Below, in pieces: positions 35,243-43,091 of a stretch of DNA of 64,000 nucleotides. Each line of letters opens with the position of its first letter. The stretch's first letter is position 1. The position numbers were made by a program, and so were the translations under genes. The notes under the pieces are model-generated. The model made no database searches, was not told the origin of the DNA, and saw nothing but the letters and a program-made list of their open reading frames with translations. Source of the DNA: JACCTU01 sp963737405 (GTDB lineage Bacteria > Actinomycetota > Thermoleophilia > Gaiellales > Gaiellaceae); assembly GCA_963737405.1 (NCBI GenBank), contig CAVTSL010000012.1, positions 248,001 through 312,000 of the forward strand, written 5' to 3'.

Positions 35243-36576
35243 CAGACGCTCACGTCCTTTCGGCCGATCACGATCGGGACGAGCGCGGCCAGGCCGAGCA
35301 GCGCGGCGACGAGGAACGAGTGCTGGAACGCGTTCGTGACCGCGCGGTCGAGCTGGTCCTGCAGCTTCGAGGCGAGGTCGGCGCGCGCCGGGTCGTCCTG
35401 CTCGCCGATGACCTCCGCGACGTCGGGGATCCTCGCCTCCGCTTCCGCCTCGTTGACCGCGACGAGGATGTCGCGCGCGACGCCGATCTTCTCGAGCGGC
35501 GGGATCCGGCTGTCGAGCACGACGGCGGTGCCGGCTGCGAGTGCCTCGTCCTCGCCCTTCTGGAGACCGCTCGTGAAGATCGGCGTCAGCAGGAGCAGCC
35601 CCAGCACGACGCCGGCGTGGCGCGCCGCGATCGTCCAGCCGCCGTGCACCGCCTGCGACGAGCGCCCGGCGAGCGCGCGCTCGGTGAGCGCCGAGAGCGC
35701 GAGCCCGAGGCCCGCACCGACGGCGATCTGCGGCAGGACCGTCCAAACGGCTCCCGCGTGGGGAAGCCAGCCGAGCGCCGCGAGACCGCCGGCGATCAGG
35801 ATCACGCCCGAGGCGGCCCGCGCCCACTGCGGTGTGATCCTGCCGCCGAGGCGCGCGGACGCGATCGCCGCGACCGGCATCACCGTTAGGACGAGGCCGG
35901 CGGCCAGCGGCTCCAGGCGCCAGCCGTTGATGAGCAGGATCGCGAGCAGGAAGACCGCCGCCACGAGCGCGCCCGAGACGAGCAAGAGCGCGGCGTTCGC
36001 GGCGAGGTGCGGGCGCTCGGCCGGCTCGGGCACGCGGGCGCCGAGACGTTTGCCGACCACCGCGAGGAGCCCGAGCGCGATGAGCGGCGCCTGCACGGCG
36101 AAGATCGACTCCCAGCCGAGGAGCTGCGTCAGGATCCCGCCCGCCGCGGGGCCGAGCGCGAGGCCGGCGACGCCGGCGAACGCCCAGATCCGCGCGGCCC
36201 GAGCGTCCGAGCCGGTCGCGTCGCTCAGCAGGTCGAGCGCCGCGCACACGACGGCGGCACCGGCGACTCCCTGGACGGAGCGCGCGCCGACGAGCCAGTT
36301 GAACGACGGTGCGAACGCGCAGACGAGCGCGGCGGCCGCGAAGACCACGACCCCGAGCGCGAACACCGGCACGGGACGGCGCCGCGCGACGAACGCCGCC
36401 GGCAGCGCGGCGAGCGCGAGAGCGAGGTTGAACGACGTCAGCGCCCAGGCGAGCGTCGCGATCTCCACGTGGTAGCGAGCGAGGATCTCGGGCAGCGCGA
36501 TCGTCACGACCGACGAGTCGGCGAGCACGATCCCGACCGCCAGGCCGAGGAGCGGGACGCGGGCGCTTGTCATCAT
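35242..36576 (-). CDS. MFS transporter, DHA2-like
   Basis: Membrane transporter of 444 residues with about 12 helices. The N-terminal half has the drug:H+ antiporter pattern (GIVLADSSVVTIALPEI, GARSVQGVAGAAVVCAALDL, GPAAGGILTQLLGWESIF), which points to an exporter. The last outer loop is unusually long and acidic (around residues 345-405, EDEALAAG, NEAEAEARIPDVAEVIGEQD). It starts only 24 bases from the divergent YbaK-like gene. It is the first gene of a coupled run with the small exported protein, the HExxH protein and a VOC protein. Confidence 0.82.
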   Translation of the reverse strand: MMTSARVPLLGLAVGIVLADSSVVTIALPEILARYHVEIATLAWALTSFNLALALAALPAAFVARRRPVPVFALGVVVFAAAALVCAFAPSFNWLVGARSVQGVAGAAVVCAALDLLSDATGSDARAARIWAFAGVAGLALGPAAGGILTQLLGWESIFAVQAPLIALGLLAVVGKRLGARVPEPAERPHLAANAALLLVSGALVAAVFLLAILLINGWRLEPLAAGLVLTVMPVAAIASARLGGRITPQWARAASGVILIAGGLAALGWLPHAGAVWTVLPQIAVGAGLGLALSALTERALAGRSSQAVHGGWTIAARHAGVVLGLLLLTPIFTSGLQKGEDEALAAGTAVVLDSRIPPLEKIGVARDILVAVNEAEAEARIPDVAEVIGEQDDPARADLASKLQDQLDRAVTNAFQHSFLVAALLGLAALVPIVIGRKDVSV

Positions 36577-36600
36577 TCCGAGAGACTAAGGAGGTGGACC

Positions 36601-37071
36601 GTGGCAACCACTGATCTGACCGCGGCACTCGACGCTCAGGGCGTCGATTACGAGCTCCTGCCGCACGCTCACACCGAGACCGCGCTCGCCGAGGCGCACG
36701 AGCTCGGGGTCGATCCGGCCGACGTCGCCAAGACCCTCGTCGTCTCGACGAGCGAGGGCTACCTGCGGGCTGTCGTCCCGGCGAACGAGCGGCTCGACCT
36801 GCGGAAGCTGCGCGAGCTGCTCGGCGCGACAAAGAAAGAGGTGAACCTCGCGAGCGAGGCAGATCTCGCGCGCGACTACGGCGAGTTCGACCTCGGCGCC
36901 GTGCCGCCGATCGGCGGAAGCCGCCGCGACAGCGTCGTGATCGACCGCCGGCTCATCGAGCGCGAGGTGCTCGTGCTCGAGGCGGGATCGCACGACGAGT
37001 CGATCAGGCTCGGACGCGACGACCTCGTGCGCGCGACGCACGCGCAGGTGGCGGACATCTCGCAGGACTAG
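36601..37071 (+). CDS. YbaK/EbsC-family aminoacyl-tRNA deacylase
   Basis: Protein of 156 residues with the YbaK/ProX fold: DYELLPHAHTETALAEAHELG, DVAKTLVVSTSEGY, VVPANERLDLRKLRELLG and VPPIGG. Members clear mischarged tRNA such as Cys-tRNA-Pro. Lys in DVAKTLV is the usual essential residue and is present. GTG at 36601 has a perfect AAGGAGG at 36588-36594. Its TAG shares CTAG (37068-37071) with the convergent gene. Confidence 0.82.
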   Translation: MATTDLTAALDAQGVDYELLPHAHTETALAEAHELGVDPADVAKTLVVSTSEGYLRAVVPANERLDLRKLRELLGATKKEVNLASEADLARDYGEFDLGAVPPIGGSRRDSVVIDRRLIEREVLVLEAGSHDESIRLGRDDLVRATHAQVADISQD

Positions 37072-38489
37072 GGTCGAACGAGCTCGAGCTCGGCGGCATC
37101 CCAGCGCCAGGTGTTGTCGGGCGTTACGTGGGTGCCGCCGATCCAGCGGTCGATGCCGAGCAGCTCGACTCGGTCGGCTTCGCCGCGCAGTGTTCGTTCG
37201 CCGGTTGCCGTCAGCCGCAGCTGCAGTCGTGCGAAGGGCCGGCTGTCGCTGAGCGGAGGAGGCGGAGGAAGTGGTGCGCCGTCGGAGGTTTCGAGGAGTC
37301 TCGTCTCTCCCTGTCCGAGTGCCGAGAGGGCTCGGTAGAACCACGTGTCGCCGATGAATGGAGCATCTTCGAGACGTTGTGCTGCAACGAAGGCGGCGGG
37401 AGGTGTGTCCGCGCCGGCGGCGACCGCCTGGAGCGCCCGTCGTTCCGTCCCCGAGAGCCCGTCCGCCGGCGCGGGCAGCTCCTCGAGCAACCGCCGCAGC
37501 GCGGGGGCGAGAAACGGCAGCTCCACGGTCTCACGCGTCGCCCACTCGGTCAGTGCCGTCGGCTCGGGGGCGCGGACGGCGGCCCAGGCGCTCGTCGCTA
37601 CCTGAAGCGCGGCCGGTGTCGCCCGCCGGCGGGAGGGCCAGAGAATCTCGAGCTCGCTCGCCGTGAGCTCGCCCAGACCGGCGAACGACGGCTTGCCGGG
37701 GAAGGAGCCGATGACGATCAGCTCGGGCGCGGCCTCCTCGGTGTCGGCGAGCGCGAGCACGTCGAGCAGTTGGAGTTGGTCGTAGAGGTCGTGCTCGAAC
37801 CAGAGCACGACCTGGAGGTCGTCGCGAAGCGCCTCGAGCAGTTGCCGGTCGCGTCGCTCGAGCGACGAGAGCTGCGCCTGCTCGCGACCCCAGCCGCAGT
37901 CGGCGAGGAAGCGGGCGCGCGTCCGCAGCAACTCCTGCCGCGGCAGCGCCGGCACCGGCCCCTCGTGGAGCGCGTCCTGCCACGGCAGCACGGCGCCGCC
38001 GAGCGCGGTCTGCCGCAGGGTGTTGCCGGCGCTCTCGCCGTTCGTGACGTGGAGGAGCGATGGCCGCGACGTCGGCGCCTCGCCGCGGCGGGCATTGGCG
38101 GCCCAGGCGCGCCACTCGACGACGTCGATCGCGAGCACCGGGACGCCCGGAGGCTCGCGCTCGTACTGCTCGTACTTCGCCGCGAGCAGCCCGAGCGCGC
38201 GTTCGGCCTCCTCCCCGCTCTCGAGCACGCGCGCCCGTCCGCGCAGGCGCACCCACCAGAGCCGGCGCCAGTCCTCGTCGTATTCGTCGACGAGCACCGT
38301 CACGTCGGGCCGCTCGCGCGCGTTCTCGATCCGCCGCAACCGACGCGAGCGCTTCGGCTTCGCGTCGACCGCCGTGTAGAGCGTCTCGCCCTCCAGCACG
38401 AAGACGATCGGCACGAGATGCGGCCGCCCGTCGGGATCGATCGTCGCGAGCCTCGCGACCCGCGCAACAGACACTCGCTCTCGTACCAT
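37068..38489 (-). CDS. PPOX-type (F420/FMN split-barrel) domain fused to DUF1835 domain
   Basis: Open frame of 473 residues with two usually separate parts. Residues 1-135 are a split-barrel PPOX domain (ARVARLATIDPDGRPHLVPI, DYDEDWRRLWWVRLRGRARV, AAKYEQYEREPPGVPVLAID), typical of F420- or FMN-dependent oxidoreductases. From about residue 147 a DUF1835-type protein follows (SLLHVTNGESAGNTLRQTAL, VLPWQDALHEGPVPAL, FEHDLYDQLQLLDVLA). No start codon for the second part exists between them, so it is a true fusion or the result of a lost stop/start overlap. The ATG at 38489 is six bases from the divergent LLM start. Confidence 0.75.
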   Translation of the reverse strand: MVRERVSVARVARLATIDPDGRPHLVPIVFVLEGETLYTAVDAKPKRSRRLRRIENARERPDVTVLVDEYDEDWRRLWWVRLRGRARVLESGEEAERALGLLAAKYEQYEREPPGVPVLAIDVVEWRAWAANARRGEAPTSRPSLLHVTNGESAGNTLRQTALGGAVLPWQDALHEGPVPALPRQELLRTRARFLADCGWGREQAQLSSLERRDRQLLEALRDDLQVVLWFEHDLYDQLQLLDVLALADTEEAAPELIVIGSFPGKPSFAGLGELTASELEILWPSRRRATPAALQVATSAWAAVRAPEPTALTEWATRETVELPFLAPALRRLLEELPAPADGLSGTERRALQAVAAGADTPPAAFVAAQRLEDAPFIGDTWFYRALSALGQGETRLLETSDGAPLPPPPPLSDSRPFARLQLRLTATGERTLRGEADRVELLGIDRWIGGTHVTPDNTWRWDAAELELVRP

Positions 38490-38495
38490 CGGGTC

Positions 38496-39278
38496 GTGCA
38501 CCTCGGCGTGATCCTGCCGAACTACGACACGCGCGCGAGCCCCGACGGCGTGCGCGCCGTCGTCGAGGCCGCGGCGGAGAACGGATTCGAGTCCGTCTGG
38601 GCGACCGAGCACATCATCGTCGGGCCTGAAGGCGTCGACCCGTACGGGCGCGTGCTCGAACCGATCGCCACGCTCTCGTGGATCGCGGGCTACAGCGACG
38701 TCGGGCTCGGCACATCGATCATCCTCGTGCCGCTGCACCACCCGATCCACCTCGCGAAGGAGGCGGCGTCGCTGCAGGAGCTCTCGGGCGGACGCTTCAC
38801 GCTCGGAGTCGGCGTCGGCTGGCACGAGGACGAGTTCCGCTTCATGGGCGTGCCGTTCCGTCACCGCGGGCGCCGCGCCGACGAGGCGCTGCGCGTGATC
38901 AAGGCGCTCTGGTCGGGCGAGCGAGAGTTCCACGGCGAGTTCTGGTCGTTCGAGAACGCGACGTTCGAGCCGCTTCCGAACCCGCAGCCGGAGATCTGGG
39001 TCGGCGGCGGTTCCGACCGCGCCGTTCGTCGCGCGCTCGAGCTCGGCGACGTCTGGCATCCGTCGCGGAGCGGCACGGTCGACCGCGTGCGCGAGGTGAA
39101 GGAGCGCCACCCGGAGCTGCGCGTCGTTCCGCGCGCCCCTGCACGCGACGCCGACGACCTCAGTCAACTGATCGACGCGTACGAGGACGCAGGCTGCGAA
39201 GGAGTCGTCGCGAGCTTCGGCACCGATCCCGACCACATCGTGTCGTCGATGCGCGCGTTTGGTGCGAAACGTCGCTAG
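38496..39278 (+). CDS. LLM-class F420-dependent oxidoreductase
   Basis: Luciferase-like TIM-barrel oxidoreductase of 260 residues. GTG start at 38496 gives the family N-terminus VHLGVILPNYDT; then ENGFESVWATEHIIVG, VGLGTSIILVPLHHPIHLAK, RFTLGVGVGWHEDEF and PEIWVGGGSDRAVRRAL. These features fit F420-using members, common in actinobacteria; the substrate is unknown. TACCAT at 38484-38489 sits seven bases before the GTG and could be the -10 of a leaderless transcript, overlapping the start of the divergent PPOX gene. Confidence 0.88.
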   Translation: MHLGVILPNYDTRASPDGVRAVVEAAAENGFESVWATEHIIVGPEGVDPYGRVLEPIATLSWIAGYSDVGLGTSIILVPLHHPIHLAKEAASLQELSGGRFTLGVGVGWHEDEFRFMGVPFRHRGRRADEALRVIKALWSGEREFHGEFWSFENATFEPLPNPQPEIWVGGGSDRAVRRALELGDVWHPSRSGTVDRVREVKERHPELRVVPRAPARDADDLSQLIDAYEDAGCEGVVASFGTDPDHIVSSMRAFGAKRR

Positions 39279-39293
39279 CGGTTAGGCTCGCTC

Positions 39294-39647
39294 GTGGCGT
39301 CGGAAGGTGAGAAATCTGTGCGATCCTCGGTTGAAGGAACTGTGGATCGTGTGGACAACGCGCGGTCATCCACAGGCGGGGGTGCATTGGAGCGGCTCGA
39401 CGAACAGAAGATCGACCTGCTCCGCCGCTGGGGCGATGGGCTCGCGGACGACTCACGCGAGGAGCTGCGCGCCGCGGGGCGCGCGATCCAGCTGCTGATC
39501 GAGGAGATCGAGCGCCTCCACGTCGACCTCTGGAACGAGCGCTCGCCGGCACCGCAGCCGGTCGCCGAAGAACCGGATCTCCCGGCCAGCCTCCGCTCAC
39601 GGCTCGGACTCTTCGGCCGCAGGCGCGGCGAAGAGGCGTCGCCCTAG
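39294..39647 (+). CDS. Hypothetical helical protein
   Basis: Protein of 117 residues from GTG at 39294, just after the LLM gene. The middle (LERLDEQKIDLLRRWGDGLA, GRAIQLLIEEIERLHVDLW) is a likely coiled coil; the ends are disordered and basic. No family recognised. TAGGCT (39283-39288) five bases before the GTG suggests a leaderless transcript. Its stop shares CTAG (39644-39647) with the convergent HxlR gene. Confidence 0.65.
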   Translation: MASEGEKSVRSSVEGTVDRVDNARSSTGGGALERLDEQKIDLLRRWGDGLADDSREELRAAGRAIQLLIEEIERLHVDLWNERSPAPQPVAEEPDLPASLRSRLGLFGRRRGEEASP

Positions 39648-40309
39648 GCCGCGACGCGGATCCGCGGCGCGAACGTGAAGATGCGGTAGCAGCGCTCGAG
39701 CAGCGACTCGTCGCCCGTCACGGCGATGCGCCCCTCCGCGAGGGCGGCCCGGGGCTCGAGCTGCCCCGCACAGAGCAGGAAGAACGTCTCTGCGTCGGTC
39801 TCGACGACGAGATCGGCGTCGTCTGCGGCGCCGAGCGACGGCTGGAGCACGCCGTCGACGATCCGTGCCGTGAAGACGTCCTCGCCGACCTTGAAGACGT
39901 AGGTCTCGGTGAGCCCGCGCGCCGCGTCGCGGTTGAAGACCGCCGGCAGCGCGTTCAGGCCCCAGTCGTCGTAGAGGTCGTCCGCCTTCGTCGGCGGGCC
40001 GAGCGAGCGGGCACCCCAGCGCGCGAGTGCGTAGAGCGCCTCCTCGAGCCCGGCGCCGTACTCCGTGAGCTCGTAGACCGTGCAGGCTGCGGGCGGCGGC
40101 AGCTTCTTCTTCTCGACGATCCCGCCCGCCTCGAGGTCCTTGAGCCGCGCGGCGAGGATGTTCGTCGGGATGCCCGGCAGCCCGCCGCCGATGTCCGTGT
40201 AGCGCTTGGGGCCGCGCAGGAGCTCCCGGACGATCAGGAGCGACCAGCGCTCACCCACGAGCGACAGGGCGTGGGCCATAGGGCAGTACTGGTCATACCG
40301 CTTGGCCAC
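39644..40309 (-). CDS. HxlR-family regulator with C-terminal SCP2-like domain
   Basis: One-component regulator of 221 residues. Residues 1-105 are a winged helix of the HxlR type (YCPMAHALSLVGERWSLLIV, LPGIPTNILAARLKDLEAGG, VYELTEYGAGLEEAL), with Cys9 placed as in redox- or electrophile-sensing members. The remaining ~115 residues form an SCP2/sterol-carrier-like ligand domain (VFTARIVDGVLQPSLG, RAALAEGRIAVTGDESLLER). It is divergent from an MFS exporter across 108 bases, so ligand-responsive control of that exporter is likely. Confidence 0.85.
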   Translation of the reverse strand: MAKRYDQYCPMAHALSLVGERWSLLIVRELLRGPKRYTDIGGGLPGIPTNILAARLKDLEAGGIVEKKKLPPPAACTVYELTEYGAGLEEALYALARWGARSLGPPTKADDLYDDWGLNALPAVFNRDAARGLTETYVFKVGEDVFTARIVDGVLQPSLGAADDADLVVETDAETFFLLCAGQLEPRAALAEGRIAVTGDESLLERCYRIFTFAPRIRVAA

Positions 40310-40316
40310 GCTTGCG

Positions 40317-40345
40317 ATTGTAGCTCACCAACTTTTCACACGCAA
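40317..40345 (-). promoter_or_regulatory. Leaderless promoter of HxlR-type gene
   Basis: TTGCGT (40345-40340), 17-base spacer, TACAAT (40322-40317); the GTG at 40309 follows after seven bases. This is the best-formed leaderless promoter in the window. Confidence 0.6.
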
Positions 40346-40353
40346 GGGGAAGA

Positions 40354-40366
40354 TTGCTTTTTGCAA
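40354..40366. promoter_or_regulatory. Inverted repeat in the HxlR/MFS intergenic region
   Basis: TTGC-TTTTT-GCAA is a short dyad between the divergent genes; CTTGCG/CGCAAG copies occur nearby (40311-40316 and 40341-40345). Possible HxlR binding sites, weakly supported. Confidence 0.3.
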
Positions 40367-40417
40367 GTGCGTCCTGTAGGTTGACAAGCTCGACCGAGAC
40401 GAAAGGGACGCAATCTG

Positions 40418-41867
40418 ATGATCGAATCGAATCGACGGAAGTGGTTCGCATTGGCGCTCCTCCTGGGCGTCCAGTTCATGGTCGTGCTCGACATCGCGAT
40501 CGTGAACGTCGCGCTTCCGTCCATCCAGACCGACCTCGGGTTCTCGCAGGAGAACCTCCAGTGGGTCGTGAGCGCGTACGCGCTCCTCTTCGGTGGCTTT
40601 CTCCTCCTCGGCGGCAGGATCGCCGACATCTACGGCCGGCGCCGCCTGTTCATCGCCGGTCTGATCACCTTCACCTTGGCCTCGCTCGTGTCCGGGCTCG
40701 CGTGGAGCGAGGGCGTCGCTGATCGCGGCCCGCGCGTTCCAGGGACTCGGCGCGGCTCTCATCACTCCCGCCGCACTCTCGATCCTGACCGTCACCTTCA
40801 AGGAAGGGAAGGAACGGAACGCGGCTCTCGGCGCGTGGGGCGGCGTCGGCGCGTTCGGCGCTGTCGCCGGCGTGCTGCTCGGCGGCGTCCTCACGGACGC
40901 GTTGAGCTGGCAGTGGATCTTCTTCGTGAACATCCCCGTCGGGATCGCGGGGCTCGTGCTCGCGCCGATTCTCCTCTCGGAGAGCCGCGATGCGACCGTG
41001 AAGAGCTTCGACGCTCCCGGTGCGGTGCTCGTGACGGGCTCGCTGGTCGTGCTCGTCTACGGGATCACGCAGGCGAACAGCTACGGCTGGAGCTCGATCG
41101 AGACGATCGGCCTCTTCACCGCCGCGGTCGCGCTCATGGCGGGATTCCTCGGCTGGGAGGCGCGGACGAGCGACCCGCTGCTGCCGTTCTCCTTCTTCCG
41201 GCTGCGCACGGTGGTCGGCGCGAACGTCGTCGGCCTGATCATGGGCACCGCGATGTTCGCGATGTTCCTGATGCTCACGCTCTACATGCAGCAGGTGCTG
41301 CACTACTCGGCCATGAAGACCGGCGTCGGCTACCTCGCGGTGGCCGGGACGGCGATCGTCTGGTCGGGAGTCGCCGCACAGCTCGTCAACCGCCTCGGCG
41401 TGAAGCCGGTGCTCGTCGCGGGGATGGCATTCCTCTCTGCGGGGCTCATCTACTTCACGCAGGTGTCGGTCGACGGGACGTACGTCGGCGACCTCCTCCC
41501 CGGCTTCCTGCTGATCGCGGTCGGGCTCGGGTTCTCGTTCGTCCCGATCTCGATCGCGGCGCTCGCCGGCGTGCCTCCGTCGGAGGCGGGTCTCGCGTCC
41601 GGCCTGCTGAACACGTCGCAGCAGATCGGCGGCGCGCTCGGGATCGCGGTGCTCTCCGCCATCGCGACTCGGCAGACCGGTGACTCGATCGCGTCCGGAT
41701 CGAGCCAGGCCGTCGCGCTGACCGACGGCTTCCAGTCGGCGTTCATGGCCGCCGCCGGCGTCGCGCTCGTCGGCATCCTCGTCGCGCTCGTCGTGGTTCA
41801 GCGCGTCGACCTCGACGTGGCTGCTCCCGTCGAGGCCGAGCCCGAGCCGGCGCTCGAAGCGGCCTAG
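40418..41867 (+). CDS. MFS drug exporter, DHA2 family, one frameshift
   Basis: Transporter of about 482 residues after correction, 14-helix DHA2 type. It begins FALALLLGVQFMVVLDIAIV with the motif NVALPSIQTDLGFSQENLQW, then GGRIADIYGRRRLFIAG, and after the break ARAFQGLGAALITPAALSIL and GAVAGVLLGGVLTDALSWQW (motif C). One extra base in ggg at 40711-40713 shifts the frame. DHA2 proteins export drugs and other amphiphiles with protons. Control by the divergent HxlR-type regulator is likely. Confidence 0.9.
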
Positions 41868-41881
41868 GAAGTTGCGTCCAA

Positions 41882-41910
41882 GGGGCCGTCGCGCACCGCG
41901 CGGCGGCCCC
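41882..41910. terminator. Bidirectional terminator hairpin between MFS and VOC genes
   Basis: GGGGCCGTCGCGC and GCGCGGCGGCCCC pair over 13 bases with one G-T pair and a 3-base loop, between two convergent stops. Followed on the plus strand by a pyrimidine-rich stretch. Confidence 0.55.
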
Positions 41911-41919
41911 GCTCCTCCT

Positions 41920-42309
41920 CTACGCGGCGGCGCGCTCGATCGCGGCTTCGCGGTGGACGGCCTCGATCACGTTGCCGTCGAAGTCTGCGATCCGCGCCGC
42001 GTACGAGTCGGTCCGATCCGGGTGCGGCCCGGGCTCGGTCAGGCTCCGCGCGCCGGCGGCGAGCGCGGCGGCGTGGAACGACGCGACCTCGCCGCGGTCG
42101 GCGACCGCGAGCGAGACGTCGAGGCTCCCGGCGAAGGCCGACTCGACGACCCAGAACGAGCTCGGGCCCGTGTCGACCCCGAAGAACGTCCGCCGCTTGT
42201 CGGGCCAGTCGAGGAGCACCTTGAAGCCGAGCGGCTCGAGCACCTCGCCGTAGAACCGCTTCCCGAGCTCGTAGTCGCGCACCGGGACGGTCAAATGGTC
42301 GATCTGCAT
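41920..42309 (-). CDS. VOC-family protein under TetR control
   Basis: VOC-fold protein of 129 residues: MQIDHLTVPVRDYELGKRFY, EPLGFKVLLDWPDKRRTFFG, LDVSLAVADRGEVASFHAAA and DFDGNVIEAVHRE. His5 and the Glu in IEAV are the usual metal ligands. The substrate is unknown. A perfect palindrome lies 13-26 bases upstream of its ATG, between it and the divergent TetR gene, so the repressor most likely controls this gene. Confidence 0.82.
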   Translation of the reverse strand: MQIDHLTVPVRDYELGKRFYGEVLEPLGFKVLLDWPDKRRTFFGVDTGPSSFWVVESAFAGSLDVSLAVADRGEVASFHAAALAAGARSLTEPGPHPDRTDSYAARIADFDGNVIEAVHREAAIERAAA

Positions 42310-42321
42310 GCGGCAGAGAAT

Positions 42322-42335
42322 AGAACGATCGTTCT
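42322..42335. promoter_or_regulatory. TetR operator palindrome
   Basis: AGAACGATCGTTCT, a perfect 14-base palindrome, between the divergent VOC and TetR genes. The half-site GAACGATCGTTC is a common TetR operator form. It lies nearer the VOC start, so the VOC promoter should be the main target. Confidence 0.6.
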
Positions 42336-42376
42336 TTTCTGTCAAGCGCGATGGTGAAATCGTGGGGGAAACCCGC

Positions 42377-42382
42377 TATATT
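42377..42382 (+). promoter_or_regulatory. -10 box of TetR gene
   Basis: TATATT twelve bases before the GTG at 42394; GTGAAA at 42354-42359 is a weak -35 at 17 bases. Confidence 0.4.
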
Positions 42383-42393
42383 CTGGAACAACC

Positions 42394-43002
42394 GTGCTGA
42401 AGACGAAGGGCGAACGCACCCGAGACACGATCCTGGACACCGCCGCAGCGCTGGCGACGCAGGAAGGGCTCGCCCCGCTCTCGATCGGACGGCTCGCCGA
42501 GGCGAGCGGGATGAGCAAGAGCGGGCTCTTCGCCCACTTCGGCTCGAAGGAGGAGCTGCAGCTCGCGACGGTCGACCACGCGGCGTCGATGTTCGTCGCC
42601 GAGGTGATCTCGCCCGCCCGCGAGGCGCCGCGCGGACTGCCGCGCGTCTGGGCGCTCTGCGACCACATGATCGACTACGCCGAGCGGCAGGTCTTCCCCG
42701 GCGGCTGCTTCTTCGCGGCGACGTCCTTCGAATTCAACAACCGGCCCGGCCCGGTGCGCGACCGGATCGTGGAGATGATCGCCAGCTGGCTCTCCTATCT
42801 CGAGCACGCCGTCGAGCAGGCGCAGGAGGCCGGCGAGATCGACCCGTCACTGAGCGCGCGCGAGATCGCGTTCGAGCTCGACTCCTTCGCGCAGGGGTCC
42901 AACGCGAAGTACCAGCTCTTCCGCGACCCGCGCGTGTTCGACGAGGCGCGGCGCGCCGTGCGCGACCGCATCGAGAGCCTCCGCCCGCCCCTGGCCGCGT
43001 AA
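42394..43002 (+). CDS. TetR-family repressor
   Basis: Repressor of 202 residues from GTG at 42394. Helix-turn-helix: RDTILDTAAALATQEGLAPL followed by IGRLAEASGMSKSGLFAHFG and SKEELQLATV. The C-terminal part (PGGCFFAATSFEFNNRPGPV, RDRIVEMIASWL) matches a TetR ligand domain type that regulates stress or detoxification genes. It is divergent from the VOC gene with a palindromic operator between. Confidence 0.88.
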   Translation: MLKTKGERTRDTILDTAAALATQEGLAPLSIGRLAEASGMSKSGLFAHFGSKEELQLATVDHAASMFVAEVISPAREAPRGLPRVWALCDHMIDYAERQVFPGGCFFAATSFEFNNRPGPVRDRIVEMIASWLSYLEHAVEQAQEAGEIDPSLSAREIAFELDSFAQGSNAKYQLFRDPRVFDEARRAVRDRIESLRPPLAA

Positions 43003-43091
43003 CGACCGCCCCGTCGCGGCGGGGAGCGTGCCAAACGGCCGCCGATTACGCTGCGCGAGTTCCAGGGACGGTCCCGGCTGGAGGTTCGCGT

